Positions 1 through 8,377 of a stretch of 64,000 nucleotides of DNA are shown piece by piece. The notes below the pieces were generated by a model. It made no database searches. It was not told the origin of the DNA and worked only from the letters and a program-made list of their open reading frames with translations. Position 1 is the stretch's first letter; every line of letters starts with the position of its first letter. Both the position numbers and the translations under genes were made by a program. This DNA comes from Winogradskyella luteola (GTDB lineage: Bacteria; Bacteroidota; Bacteroidia; Flavobacteriales; Flavobacteriaceae), in the NCBI RefSeq assembly GCF_019203985.1, contig NZ_JAGSPD010000002.1:310001-374000 (forward strand), written 5' to 3'.

Positions 1-380
1 TGGACATCTGCGTTTTTAATCCTTGATGTAATTACATCTTCTAAGCTTGAAAGAAATCCGAAGGATTGAATATTAGGTTCATTCCAGCATGTGTCTGCCC
101 CTTTATGACATGTTGGGCCAACTGGGTTTACAGAAATTAAAAGTGTGTCATTATCACAATCTAGTTTCATGTCTACAAGCTTTAACACATTACCGCTTTC
201 TTCACCTTTAGTCCATAGTCTATTCTTTGTTCTACTAAAGAATGTCACCAATCCAGATAACTTTGTTTTTTCTAATGCTTTTTCATTCATGTAACCAAGC
301 ATTAAAACATTTTTAGTAGCAGCATCTTGAATTATTGCTGGCACTAATCCGTCTGCATTTTTATTGAAATTTATGTTCAT
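1..380 (-). CDS. hisIE: Phosphoribosyl-AMP cyclohydrolase / phosphoribosyl-ATP pyrophosphatase HisIE, 3' end cut by the window
   Basis: Carries out steps 2 and 3 of histidine biosynthesis (PR-ATP to PR-AMP to ProFAR) in the cytoplasm. About 126 codons are visible from ATG at 380. Translation starts MNINFNKNADGLVPAIIQD and contains the HisI signatures LMLGYMNEKAL, TFFSRTKNRLWTKGEESGN, the acidic DCDNDTLL metal site and the cysteine motif GPTCHKGADTCW. The last visible residues (FGFLSSLEDVITSRI) look like the linker into the HisE domain, so the gene is probably the bifunctional form, but the HisE part lies beyond base 1. It is the last gene of the his operon, 168 bp after hisF; that gap is filled by repeats. 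Identification as HisI is secure; fusion to HisE is inferred. Confidence 0.93.
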   Translation of the reverse strand, partial: MNINFNKNADGLVPAIIQDAATKNVLMLGYMNEKALEKTKLSGLVTFFSRTKNRLWTKGEESGNVLKLVDMKLDCDNDTLLISVNPVGPTCHKGADTCWNEPNIQSFGFLSSLEDVITSRIKNADV

Positions 381-445
381 TATAAACCTATTTGTCATTC
401 CACACTTAATGCAGAATCGTATTAACCTATCTTTATTTTGTTGAG

Positions 446-469
446 ATTCCTACTTCATCGGTAGTGACA
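446..469. repeat. Short intergenic palindrome (ATTCCTAC...GTAGTGACA)
   Basis: Imperfect hairpin in the hisF-hisIE gap. It belongs to the same loose family of ATTCC/GGAAT-TGACA palindromes found in the other his intergenic gaps. Confidence 0.5.
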
Positions 470-470
470 A

Positions 471-542
471 TGAAATGTATCGAGAGCTTTTTTATGACTT
501 CTCTATATAATTCTTCGTATCCCAGAATCACTCGAAGCGACA
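471..542 (-). repeat. Intergenic inverted repeat, short copy
   Basis: Read on the minus strand it begins TGTCGCTTCGAGTGATTCTG, continues through GGATACGAAGAAT, and ends in TCTCGATACATTTC. The same order of blocks (GAGTGATT, GGnACGAA, TCTCGATACA) occurs in the copy at 34670-34788. The ends are imperfectly complementary (CGAG/CTCG blocks), so the RNA could fold. It sits between hisF and hisIE without interrupting a gene. Confidence 0.6.
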
Positions 543-548
543 TATTAT

Positions 549-1304
549 TTATAGTCTCACAGAAATTCCCTGCCTCTTTAATTCTTTCTTCAAATCTATG
601 ATCGCAATTTCACCAAAATGAAAAACACTTGCAGCCAAGGCCGCATCAGCTTTTCCTTTCTTAAATGTATCTGCAAAGTGCTGAATCGTTCCTGCTCCGC
701 CTGAAGCAATTATCGGAATATTAACCAACTCAGAGAGTTTTGCCAAAGCTTCATTTGCAAATCCTGCTTTTGTTCCATCATGATTCATGGAAGTAAATAA
801 AATTTCACCTGCTCCACGTTCTTCGATTTCTTTTGCCCATTCAAATAATTTAATCTCTGTTGGAATAGTACCACCAGCCAAATGTACAAACCATTCACCT
901 CCAATTTTTTTAGCATCAACAGCAACGACAACACATTGGCTGCCAAACTTTTCTGATAGTTCATTAATTAACACAGGACGCTTAACAGCTGACGAGTTTA
1001 TAGAGACTTTGTCTGCACCACAATGCAATAAATCATCAACATCCTCCACGGAAGAGATCCCACCACCTACAGTAAACGGAATATTAACTTGCTCAGCGAC
1101 CTTTAAAACCATGTCGTGCATGGTTTTTCGTTTCTCTTGTGTTGCAGAAATATCTAAAAAGACCAATTCATCTGCACCTAAATCTGCGTATTGCTTGGCA
1201 AGAACAACAGGATCACCAGCATCGCGCAAATCTACAAAGTTGACACCTTTTACGGTTCGACCGTCTTTTATATCCAAACAAGGAACAATTCGTTTTGTTA
1301 ACAT
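549..1304 (-). CDS. hisF: Imidazole glycerol phosphate synthase subunit HisF
   Basis: Cyclase subunit of IGP synthase. With HisH it converts PRFAR plus glutamine-derived ammonia to IGP and AICAR. The 251 aa are the full family length and form a (beta/alpha)8 barrel. The catalytic pair D11 (PCLDIKDGR) and D130 (VVVAVDAKK) is present, as are the phosphate loops GGGISSVED and [14 protein letters not shown] at 1304 gives the canonical [13 protein letters not shown]-terminus. It lies 42 bp after hisA, with a short palindrome in that gap, and is co-transcribed with the rest of the his operon. Confidence 0.97.
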   Translation of the reverse strand: MLTKRIVPCLDIKDGRTVKGVNFVDLRDAGDPVVLAKQYADLGADELVFLDISATQEKRKTMHDMVLKVAEQVNIPFTVGGGISSVEDVDDLLHCGADKVSINSSAVKRPVLINELSEKFGSQCVVVAVDAKKIGGEWFVHLAGGTIPTEIKLFEWAKEIEERGAGEILFTSMNHDGTKAGFANEALAKLSELVNIPIIASGGAGTIQHFADTFKKGKADAALAASVFHFGEIAIIDLKKELKRQGISVRL

Positions 1305-1312
1305 ATTTTTTT

Positions 1313-1336
1313 TGTCATTTCTGCCTTTGCAGGAAT
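1313..1336. repeat. Short intergenic palindrome between hisA and hisF
   Basis: Contains TGTCATTTCTGCCTTTGCAGG followed by AAT: inverted arms CTGC/GCAG flanked by ATT/AAT. This is the typical REP-like hairpin seen several times in this operon. Confidence 0.55.
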
Positions 1337-1346
1337 ACTCTTTGAA

Positions 1347-2090
1347 TTAATTATTAATTATAAAGTTTTCTAATTGTTTTAAGCTAATTCTATTTTCATA
1401 TATAGCTTTACCTATTATTACGCCTTCGCAACCTAGTTCTGCCAATTGAGGTAACTCTTCATATTTTGAGATACCACCTGAAGCAATTAAATGAAGAGAT
1501 TCCTCTACTTGCTCTGAATAACATTCATTTAAAATACGTTTATACAAATCTAAAGAAGGACCTTCTAGCATACCATCTTTGGAAATATCTGTACAAATAA
1601 CATAATCAATACCTTTTGACTGATACTCTTTTATAAAAGAAATCACTTCTAAATCACTTTCCTCCTGCCAACCCGAAATCGCTATTTTTTCGTTGTTACA
1701 ATCTGCACCAAGGATTATCTTGTTGGGACCAAACTTAGAAATCCAGTTTTCAAAAACCTGAGGGTTTTTTACTGCAATACTTCCTCCTGTGATTTGGTTG
1801 GCTCCTGAATTGAATGCAATTTTTAAATCTTCATCAGACTTTAATCCACCTCCAAAATCTATTTTCAAATTGGTATTTGTAGCTATAGCTTCCAAAACCT
1901 TATAGTTAACGATATGGCTCGCTTTAGCACCATCTAGGTCAACAACATGCAAATATTCAATCCCTGATCCTTCAAAAGTCTTAGCAACTTCTACAGGGTT
2001 TTCATTGTATACTTTTTTTGTGTCATAATCGCCTTTTGTTAGACGCACACATTGGCCATTTATAATATCTATTGCTGGTATTATTCTCAT
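1347..2090 (-). CDS. hisA: ProFAR isomerase HisA
   Basis: 1-(5-phosphoribosyl)-5-[(5-phosphoribosylamino)methylideneamino]imidazole-4-carboxamide isomerase, the fourth step of histidine synthesis, converting ProFAR to PRFAR. At 247 aa it is full length, a (beta/alpha)8 barrel paralogous to HisF. Visible motifs are [16 protein letters not shown] with catalytic D8, [15 protein letters not shown] at 128-130, [12 protein letters not shown] and the phosphate loop [12 protein letters not shown]. It lies 106 bp after hisH; that gap also holds repeat-like sequence (CGCTTCGACCACACTCAGTA). Confidence 0.96.
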   Translation of the reverse strand: MRIIPAIDIINGQCVRLTKGDYDTKKVYNENPVEVAKTFEGSGIEYLHVVDLDGAKASHIVNYKVLEAIATNTNLKIDFGGGLKSDEDLKIAFNSGANQITGGSIAVKNPQVFENWISKFGPNKIILGADCNNEKIAISGWQEESDLEVISFIKEYQSKGIDYVICTDISKDGMLEGPSLDLYKRILNECYSEQVEESLHLIASGGISKYEELPQLAELGCEGVIIGKAIYENRISLKQLENFIINN

Positions 2091-2196
2091 AATCTTTACC
2101 TCGAAAGTGGGAATCTTTTAATTACTATTCTATTTTTATTGAAACGCTTCGACCACACTCAGTACAGGAAAGCTCAGTGTTGCATTTTATTTCAAA

Positions 2197-2778
2197 TTAA
2201 AGCTCAAGAAAATTTTTCAACAACTGCTCGCCTGTCGTTCCACTTTTCTCAGGATGAAATTGTACTCCGTAAAAATTGCCGTTTTCCAATGCCGAAGCAT
2301 ATTCTATTTCATAATCTGAAGTAGCGATAGCTTCTTCGCAATTTTCTGCATAATAACTATGTATCAAATACATATAATCTTTTTCGTTAATGTTTTTGAA
2401 CAAATCTGATTTTAAATTCTCAACAGTGTTCCAGCCCATTTGTGGTACTTTTACACCATTAGAAAAGCGTTTCACGTTCGTCTTGAAAATACCAAGTCCT
2501 TTGGTATCACCTTCTTCTGTATAGTTGCACATTAATTGCATGCCTAAGCAAATACCCAAAACAGGTTGGCTCAATTTTGGTATAAGCAAATCGAGACCAG
2601 TCTCTTTAAGCATTTTCATTGCTGAACTTGCTTCTCCTACACCTGGAAAAATCACCTTTTCGGCATTAATTATCTCATCAGCATTATTAGATAATTGAGC
2701 ATTATAGCCCAAGCGTTGAAAAGCAAATTGAATGCTCTTTATATTACCCGCACCGTAGTTTACAATTTTTAAATTCAC
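2197..2778 (-). CDS. hisH: Imidazole glycerol phosphate synthase glutaminase subunit HisH
   Basis: Class I glutamine amidotransferase that supplies ammonia to HisF. It is 193 aa with nucleophile C77 in PVLGICLGMQ and the H175/E177 dyad in VQFHPEKSGTTG. The oxyanion-strand motif FPGVGEASSAM is present. The start MNLKIVNYGAGNIKS is canonical. It lies between hisB and hisA, 61 bp downstream of hisB, in the same transcript. Confidence 0.96.
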   Translation of the reverse strand: MNLKIVNYGAGNIKSIQFAFQRLGYNAQLSNNADEIINAEKVIFPGVGEASSAMKMLKETGLDLLIPKLSQPVLGICLGMQLMCNYTEEGDTKGLGIFKTNVKRFSNGVKVPQMGWNTVENLKSDLFKNINEKDYMYLIHSYYAENCEEAIATSDYEIEYASALENGNFYGVQFHPEKSGTTGEQLLKNFLEL

Positions 2779-2796
2779 TTTTATTTTTTAATTCTT

Positions 2797-2838
2797 TGTC
2801 ATTTAGATTCCTCATCGTTTCATTCTTTCGGAATGACA
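2797..2838. repeat. Intergenic hairpin repeat between hisB and hisH
   Basis: Outer arms TGTCATT...GGAATGACA with GATTCC inside; it ends at the hisB stop region. Another member of the TGTCATTCC-type palindrome family. Confidence 0.5.
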
Positions 2839-2839
2839 T

Positions 2840-3976
2840 TTACAACATTCCTTTTGTTGATGGTAAAATCATTTTATCGACATTTTGCTTTATAGCCATT
2901 TTAATTGCCTTAGCAAAAGCTTTGAAAATAGCTTCAATTTTATGGTGTTCATTAACACCTTCAACTTTAACATTTAAGTTACATTTTGCCCCGTCTGTAA
3001 AGGATTTGAAGAAGTGATAGAACATCTCAGTTGGCATTTTACCAATCATTTCGCGATTAAATTCAGCATCCCAAACCAACCAGTTTCGACCACCAAAGTC
3101 AATCGCTACTTGAGCTAAACAGTCGTCCATTGGCAGGCAGAATCCATAACGCTCAATACCAAGTTTATTTCCTAAGGTTTTTGCAAAGACTTCCCCTAAA
3201 GCAATTGCTGTGTCTTCAATAGTATGATGCTCATCGACTTCTAAATCGCCCTCTACTTTAATGTTTAAATCAATCTGGCCATGACGTGCTATCTGATCTA
3301 ACATGTGGTCAAAAAAAGCAATGCCAGTATCTATATTGCTCTTTCCTGTTCCATCTAGGTTAAGGTCAATCTTAATCTTGGTTTCATTTGTGTCACGCTC
3401 AATAAACCCAATACGTTCAGTAGTTTTTAGAAATCTATAAATGGTTTCCCAATCATTAGTTTCTAATGCAATGTGCGCTTCTAATTCATTTTTGCTAACT
3501 GTAATTTCGTCTGTACCGAGATTGGTGTTGTCGTTAATAAAAATCCCTTTTGCACCCAAGTTTTTTGCCAATTCCACATCAGTTAAACGATCACCAATGA
3601 CAAATGAATTAACCAAATCATAATCTTCAGAAAAATACTTTGTTAATAGTCCTGTATTAGGCTTGCGTGTTGGTGCATTATTTTTAGCAAATGTTCTGTC
3701 GATAAATTGCTCTTTAAAAACAACGCCTTCGTGTTTAAAGGTTTTGACTACAAAATTATGAACTGGCCAAAAGGTGTTTTCTGGATAAACATCTGTACCC
3801 AATCCGTCTTGATTGGTGACCATCACAATTTCAAAATTCAATTCTTTGGCAATTTTGCTTAGGTATTGGAATACTTTTGGATAAAACTCTAACTTTTTAA
3901 ACGAATCGATTTGCTCGTCTGCTGGTTCTCTTATTAGTGTTCCGTCTCTGTCTATGAATAGTACTGGTTTTTTCAT
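2840..3976 (-). CDS. hisB: Bifunctional histidinol-phosphatase / imidazoleglycerol-phosphate dehydratase HisB
   Basis: Two-domain histidine enzyme of 378 aa. Residues 1 to about 165 are a HAD-family histidinol phosphatase, with nucleophile motif FIDRDGTLI and late motif [16 protein letters not shown]. Residues about 188-378 are IGP dehydratase, with manganese ligands in [47 protein letters not shown] and [20 protein letters not shown]. The fusion resembles the enterobacterial arrangement and performs steps 6 and 8 of the pathway. It lies after hisC with an 83 bp gap holding two palindromes. Confidence 0.96.
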   Translation of the reverse strand: MKKPVLFIDRDGTLIREPADEQIDSFKKLEFYPKVFQYLSKIAKELNFEIVMVTNQDGLGTDVYPENTFWPVHNFVVKTFKHEGVVFKEQFIDRTFAKNNAPTRKPNTGLLTKYFSEDYDLVNSFVIGDRLTDVELAKNLGAKGIFINDNTNLGTDEITVSKNELEAHIALETNDWETIYRFLKTTERIGFIERDTNETKIKIDLNLDGTGKSNIDTGIAFFDHMLDQIARHGQIDLNIKVEGDLEVDEHHTIEDTAIALGEVFAKTLGNKLGIERYGFCLPMDDCLAQVAIDFGGRNWLVWDAEFNREMIGKMPTEMFYHFFKSFTDGAKCNLNVKVEGVNEHHKIEAIFKAFAKAIKMAIKQNVDKMILPSTKGML

Positions 3977-3983
3977 CTTTCTT

Positions 3984-4055
3984 GTTGTTCCTACTCTGGC
4001 AGGAATCTATATTATTTTTGGTTTAAAGTGGATTCCGCATCAAATGCGGAATGAC
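3984..4055. repeat. Two adjacent REP-like palindromes between hisC and hisB
   Basis: The first is GTTGTTCCTACTCTGGCAGG plus AATCT (3984-4008). The second is ATTCCGCAT-CAA-ATGCGGAAT followed by GACA (4031-4055), a 9-bp perfect stem with a 3-nt loop. Both match the family scattered through the his operon and fill almost the whole gap. Confidence 0.6.
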
Positions 4056-4059
4056 AACC

Positions 4060-5106
4060 TCAGTTTAATTCTTTTAATGCCATAATTAATTTTTCATTTT
4101 CGCCTTTAGTCCCTACTGTAAATCTTAGACAATTTCCACATAAAGGTTGTGTTGTTCTATTTCTAACCACAATACCTTTTTTAATTAACTGATTGTAACG
4201 CAAATTAGCATTATCCACTTTTGCCAAAATGAAATTGGCATCAGATGGATACGTGGTTTCTATAAAAGAAATATTACATATCTTAGAACCTAGCACTTCT
4301 CTTTCCTTCAAAATTGAACTTATTTGTTGGCTGACTTCGTTGAGTGAATTTAAGCGAATAAGTGCTTTATCTTGAGTTAGTTGATTGATGTTGTAAGGCG
4401 GCTTAATTTTATTTAATATTGAAATTATGAATTCTGAAGCATAACAAATGCCTAGTCGAATCCCTGCCAAACCGTAAGCCTTTGACAAAGTTTGAGTCAC
4501 GATTAAATTCGGAAACTCATTCAGTCCAATGAGCCAACTTTCTTGATTTGAAAAATCAATATAAGCTTCGTCAATAACTACTATTCCGTTAAATCCATTA
4601 ATTAATTCTACAACTTTATTCCTATTAAAACTATTGGCTGTAGGATTATTTGGGGAGCACAAAAACAAGATTTTTGAATTACTATTCTGTGCCGATAGAA
4701 TTTCTGAAACTTTAGGTTCAAAATTTGTATCCAATTCTACCGAAATAATATCAATAGCGTTTAAATCTGCCAAGACCGAATACATACCATAAGTTGGCGG
4801 CAGAATAATAACATTATCGTCCTTAGGTTCGCAAAATGCTCTAAACAATAAATCTAAGACCTCATCACTACCATTCCCTAAAAGGATTTGAGATGTTGAA
4901 ACTCCCTTAACTTCTGCTAATCGCTCCTTAACCTTGGTCTGTTGCGGATCGGGATATCGATTCACATCGGTCTGAAATGGATTCTCATTAGCGTCCATAA
5001 AGACCATATCCAAAGACATATCTTTATACTCATCCCTTGCTGAAGAATAAGGCTTGATATTTTTAATATTATCTCTAATGAGATTATTTAAATTAAACTC
5101 TTTCAT
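4060..5106 (-). CDS. hisC: Histidinol-phosphate aminotransferase HisC
   Basis: PLP-dependent fold-type I aminotransferase converting imidazole acetol-phosphate plus glutamate to histidinol phosphate. Motifs are GNGSDEVLDLLFRAFCEP, CSPNNPTAN, IDEAYIDF, the PLP lysine K209 in TLSKAYGLAGIRLG, and C-terminal LRFTVGTKGEN. I start it at ATG 5106 (MKEFNLNNLIRDNIKNIKPY, 348 aa). An in-frame ATG at 5127 would add seven atypical residues (MLYRNRK) and leave only 1 bp after hisD. Confidence 0.95.
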   Translation of the reverse strand: MKEFNLNNLIRDNIKNIKPYSSARDEYKDMSLDMVFMDANENPFQTDVNRYPDPQQTKVKERLAEVKGVSTSQILLGNGSDEVLDLLFRAFCEPKDDNVIILPPTYGMYSVLADLNAIDIISVELDTNFEPKVSEILSAQNSNSKILFLCSPNNPTANSFNRNKVVELINGFNGIVVIDEAYIDFSNQESWLIGLNEFPNLIVTQTLSKAYGLAGIRLGICYASEFIISILNKIKPPYNINQLTQDKALIRLNSLNEVSQQISSILKEREVLGSKICNISFIETTYPSDANFILAKVDNANLRYNQLIKKGIVVRNRTTQPLCGNCLRFTVGTKGENEKLIMALKELN

Positions 5107-5128
5107 TTTTCTGTTTCTGTATAACAAA

Positions 5129-6415
5129 CTATTTCTTTAAATCACTCAACCTCAATGACACTGCATTTTTGTGAGCTTGCAATCCTTCAGCTTCAGCCAT
5201 TAATTCAATTGCTGGGCCAATGTTTTTAATTCCCTTTTGAGATATTTTTTGGAAGGTTATACTCTTCTGAAAGCTATCTAAATTCACACCAGAATAAGCT
5301 TTTGAAAACCCGTTTGTTGGTAAGGTATGATTTGTTCCAGAAGCATAATCCCCAGCACTTTCTGGCGTATAATTACCTATAAATACTGAACCTGCATTAC
5401 CGATATTATCTACAAAGTAATCGTTATTTTTAGTAGCCACAATAAAGTGTTCTGGACCATATTCATCAATTAATGTTAGAGCGGTTTCAAAATTATCTAC
5501 AACAATTGATTTAGAGTTATTGATAGCATCAACAGCCATATCTTTTCTCGGCAATACTTCCAGTTGGGCAGAAATTTCAGCATCTACCTTTTTAGCAAAT
5601 GATCTTGAAGTCGTTATTAAAATCACTTGACTATCCGAGCCATGCTCTGCCTGACTCAATAAATCTGACGCCACATATACTGGATTTGCAGAATCATCAG
5701 CCATAATCAATAATTCACTTGGGCCAGCAGGCATATCTATAGCAACACCATACTTAGTAGCCAATTGCTTTGCAACCGTAACAAATTGGTTTCCCGGCCC
5801 GAATATTTTATAGACTTGCGGAATTGATTCTGTACCAAAAGTTAAGCCCGCTATAGCTTGAATACCACCTACTTTTATAATTTTGGTAACGCCACAAAGC
5901 TGTGCTGTATACAAAATTTCATTGGCGATTTTGCCTTTGCGATTTGGTGGTGAGCACAAAACAACTTCTTTACAACCTGCTATATTAGCAGGAACAGTTA
6001 GCATTAAAACAGTAGAAAATAAAGGTGCTGTTCCACTAGGTATATACAAACCTACTTTTTGAATAGGTCTTTTTTCTTGCCAGCATTCTACCCCATCCAT
6101 AGTAGTTACTTGAACTCGACTTGTTCTTTGGGCTCTATGAAATGCATCAATATTTGATTTTGCCAATTGAATAGCTTGCTTTAAGTCTTCCGATACAACT
6201 TTTGACGCTTCTTTTATTTCTTCATCTGTAACTACAAAAGAATCCAGTTTTACTTTGTCAAATTTTGATGTGTATGACTTTATAGCTCTATCACCATCAG
6301 TTTTAACACTCGCAAAAATATCATTAACGATTGATTCAATATCATCAACGGTCTGAGTAGGTCGTTGCAATAAAGTCTTCCAATCGGATCTATCTGGGTT
6401 TATGTATGTTTTCAT
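5129..6415 (-). CDS. hisD: Histidinol dehydrogenase HisD
   Basis: Zinc-dependent NAD enzyme oxidising histidinol to histidine in two steps, the last in the pathway. It is 428 aa, full length. Visible signatures are the family pattern GPSELLIMADDSANP, LLSQAEHGSDSQVILIT, the GPEHFIV segment with catalytic Glu-His, and YTPESAGDYASGTNHTLPT. ATG at 6415 gives MKTYINPDRSDWKTLLQRP, typical of Bacteroidota HisD. It follows hisG with a 55 bp gap carrying one palindrome. Confidence 0.97.
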   Translation of the reverse strand: MKTYINPDRSDWKTLLQRPTQTVDDIESIVNDIFASVKTDGDRAIKSYTSKFDKVKLDSFVVTDEEIKEASKVVSEDLKQAIQLAKSNIDAFHRAQRTSRVQVTTMDGVECWQEKRPIQKVGLYIPSGTAPLFSTVLMLTVPANIAGCKEVVLCSPPNRKGKIANEILYTAQLCGVTKIIKVGGIQAIAGLTFGTESIPQVYKIFGPGNQFVTVAKQLATKYGVAIDMPAGPSELLIMADDSANPVYVASDLLSQAEHGSDSQVILITTSRSFAKKVDAEISAQLEVLPRKDMAVDAINNSKSIVVDNFETALTLIDEYGPEHFIVATKNNDYFVDNIGNAGSVFIGNYTPESAGDYASGTNHTLPTNGFSKAYSGVNLDSFQKSITFQKISQKGIKNIGPAIELMAEAEGLQAHKNAVSLRLSDLKK

Positions 6416-6450
6416 TTATAAAGACTAAGTTCAGTTCAATTAATTATGAG

Positions 6451-6470
6451 ATTCCTACTTTTGCAGGAAT
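6451..6470. repeat. Short palindrome between hisG and hisD
   Basis: ATTCCTACTTTTGCAGGAAT: arms ATTCCTgc/GCAGGAAT with one mismatch. Same family as the repeats at 1313, 2797 and 3984. Confidence 0.5.
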
Positions 6471-7328
6471 TTATAGGACCATATTCTCTATTGGACAAAC
6501 AAGAATTCCTTCTGCTCCACTTGCTTTAAGCTCATCTATGACATTCCAAAAATCATTTTTATTTATTACTGAGTGTAGTGAACTCCAGCCTTTTTGAACC
6601 AATGGTAAAATAGTCGGCGAGTTCATTCCTGGTAATATTTCAACAATCCTATCTAGTTTTTCATTTGGCGCATTCAACAACACGTACTTGTTTTCCCTTC
6701 CTTTTAAAACAGACTTTAAACGAAATTGAATTTTATTGATAATTGTTTGATTTTCAGCAGAAATTCTCGGTGAGGTTGCCAATACAGCTTCAGACTTTAA
6801 GAGAACTTCAATTTCTTTTAACCCGTTTTTAAACAATGTACTTCCGCTAGAGACTATATCGCATATTCCATCAGCCAAACCAATGTTAGGGGCAATTTCA
6901 ACAGAGCCATTAATGATATGGAGGTTTGCCTTAATGCCTGCTAGATCTAAAAAATAGTTTACAGTGTTTGGATATGATGTTGCTATACGCTTTTGCTCTA
7001 AATCCTTTAATGATTTGACTTTGGAAGCTTTGGGCACAGCAATAGAGACTCTACATTTTGAAAATCCAAGTTTTTCAACTATGTTGATATCATCACCTTT
7101 TTCAATAAGCACATTTTCTCCGATAATAGCGGCATCAACAACACCATCTCTTAAGTATTGAGGTATATCTCCATTACGTAAATAGAACACTTCTAACGGA
7201 AAATTTCTAGCGGATGCTTTTAATTGGTCTTTACCATTATCTACTGATATTCCGATTTCTTTTAAGATTTTCATGGAATCATCGTGAAGACGACCAGATT
7301 TCTGAACAGCAATTTTTAATTTACTCAT
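6471..7328 (-). CDS. hisG: ATP phosphoribosyltransferase HisG (long form)
   Basis: First, feedback-controlled step of histidine synthesis: ATP plus PRPP to PR-ATP. The chosen start at 7328 (MSKLKIAVQKSGRLHDDSMK) gives 285 aa, the length of the long HisG form with its own C-terminal regulatory domain, so no HisZ is expected. The PRPP-loop motif GLADGICDIVSSGSTL is present near residue 165. Longer in-frame starts at 7379 and 7358 lie in or directly after the attenuator hairpin and add residues not typical of the family. It is the first structural gene of the operon, directly downstream of the His leader peptide and terminator. Confidence 0.95.
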   Translation of the reverse strand: MSKLKIAVQKSGRLHDDSMKILKEIGISVDNGKDQLKASARNFPLEVFYLRNGDIPQYLRDGVVDAAIIGENVLIEKGDDINIVEKLGFSKCRVSIAVPKASKVKSLKDLEQKRIATSYPNTVNYFLDLAGIKANLHIINGSVEIAPNIGLADGICDIVSSGSTLFKNGLKEIEVLLKSEAVLATSPRISAENQTIINKIQFRLKSVLKGRENKYVLLNAPNEKLDRIVEILPGMNSPTILPLVQKGWSSLHSVINKNDFWNVIDELKASGAEGILVCPIENMVL

Positions 7329-7365
7329 TTCTAATTTTAGTTGGTCTGAAAATATCATGAGCTCA

Positions 7366-7403
7366 ATAAAAAAACCCATTTGATATTCTCAAACGGGTTT
7401 TAA
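7366..7403 (-). terminator. his operon attenuator (intrinsic terminator upstream of hisG)
   Basis: On the minus strand AAACCCGTTTGA (7400-7389), loop GAATA, TCAAATGGGTTT (7383-7372) form a 12-bp stem with one G-U pair, followed directly by a U-run (TTTTATT). It lies between the histidine-rich leader peptide stop (7435) and the hisG start (7328), exactly where an attenuator should be. An antiterminator pairing with the leader region is inferred, not worked out. Confidence 0.85.
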
Positions 7404-7434
7404 TATATTATGTTGAAAATTAATCAATACATCA

Positions 7435-7488
7435 TCACCTCGCTTGAGCGATTATGTGAAAATGATGATGTAATTGAATAAAATTCAT
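7435..7488 (-). CDS. hisL: his operon leader peptide
   Basis: A 17-codon ORF reading MNFIQLHHHFHIIAQAR then TGA. Four of five consecutive codons are histidine (HHHFH). It stands 106 nt upstream of the hisG start with a perfect terminator hairpin in between. This is the classic arrangement of ribosome-mediated attenuation: when charged tRNA-His is scarce, the ribosome stalls at the His codons and the terminator does not form. His-codon leaders are well known in enterobacteria; I infer the same mechanism here from architecture alone. Confidence 0.82.
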   Translation of the reverse strand: MNFIQLHHHFHIIAQAR

Positions 7489-7520
7489 TTCTATTTTGTT
7501 CTGAACAAAGTTTCAGAAAA

Positions 7521-7549
7521 TAAAATTACAATTCCAAGTGTTTAACAAA
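7521..7549 (-). promoter_or_regulatory. Candidate promoter of the his operon
   Basis: On the minus strand TTTG (7549-7546), 17 nt spacer, then TAATTTTA (7528-7521), close to the Bacteroidota consensus TTTG / TAnnTTTG with A in the last position. It sits immediately after the stop codon of the SPFH gene and about 33 nt upstream of the leader-peptide ATG. Confidence 0.5.
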
Positions 7550-7553
7550 AAAA

Positions 7554-8366
7554 TTATTGATTACCTAAAATAATTGGCATTCCGCTTTCACCAGAACCAA
7601 TTATAACTATCTTACTATTAGGTGATTCCGCTAATTTATTTGTCGCTTCAATACCTTTATCTTGAAGAATTTTATCCGTTAATGAAGCACTCAAAATCCT
7701 ATTTGCGTCTGCTTTACCTTGAGCTTCAATACGTTGTTTTTGAGCTTCTTTATCTGCAGTAACTAATCTAAACTCGTATTCTAAAGATTCTTGCTCTTGC
7801 TTTAATTTACGTTCAATTGCTCCTTTAATTGTTGGTGGTAATTGAACATCTTCTACTAAAACACGTTTTACTGTTAAAAACTGACCATCTAAAAGCTTTG
7901 TAACTTCATCTAAGATTTCTTGTTCAATAACATCTCTTTTACTAGAATATAATTGCTCAGGAGTATAGCGACCGACCACACTTCTTGCAGCAGCATTTAT
8001 AGCAGGATCTAGTAATTCGTGCTCATAGTCTTCGCCTTTAGTTTTAATGAGGTTTCCAAGGTTACTGTATTCTGGTTCGTACCAAATAGTTCCGTTAACT
8101 TTAACTTCTAAACCATTTACAGATAACACATTCATTTTATCAGAAATCGACTGTTGTCTTACTTTTCTAACTATCATTTCGTTCCAAGGAGCGACTATAT
8201 GAAATCCTTCACCATAAGTTTTATCGGTGTTTATACCATCACCAAAACGTTCAAATATTACGCCTCCCTCACCAGGACCAATGGTCACAGCAGATTTGGC
8301 TATTAATATAATTAATAATACAATCCCAATTAATATTGGCAACCCAATTTTTGGCAATTTTTCCAT
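7554..8366 (-). CDS. SPFH/prohibitin-family membrane protein
   Basis: 270 aa. An N-terminal membrane anchor (about residues 9-27, IGLPILIGIVLLIILIAKSA) is followed by an SPFH domain (about 27-190; GPGEGGVIFERFGDG, EVKVNGTIWYEP) and a charged helical coiled-coil (about 190-245; LKQEQESLEYEFRLVTADKEAQKQ). Such proteins assemble into ring scaffolds at the membrane and often modulate proteases (HflC/K, prohibitins). The exact partner is unknown and no protease gene adjoins. It lies 11 bp after the VWA gene, so the two are probably co-transcribed. Confidence 0.85.
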   Translation of the reverse strand: MEKLPKIGLPILIGIVLLIILIAKSAVTIGPGEGGVIFERFGDGINTDKTYGEGFHIVAPWNEMIVRKVRQQSISDKMNVLSVNGLEVKVNGTIWYEPEYSNLGNLIKTKGEDYEHELLDPAINAAARSVVGRYTPEQLYSSKRDVIEQEILDEVTKLLDGQFLTVKRVLVEDVQLPPTIKGAIERKLKQEQESLEYEFRLVTADKEAQKQRIEAQGKADANRILSASLTDKILQDKGIEATNKLAESPNSKIVIIGSGESGMPIILGNQ

Positions 8367-8377
8367 TTCTTTATGTT

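Noticed and set aside
787-1350. 187-codon plus-strand frame opposite hisF
   Set aside because: Lies antisense to a secure hisF gene, with no family resemblance and serine/threonine-rich composition typical of antisense frames.
446-6470. CRISPR-like array suspected from repeated palindromes in the his operon
   Set aside because: Spacing is irregular, the copies differ, each sits in a separate gene gap, and no cas genes are near.
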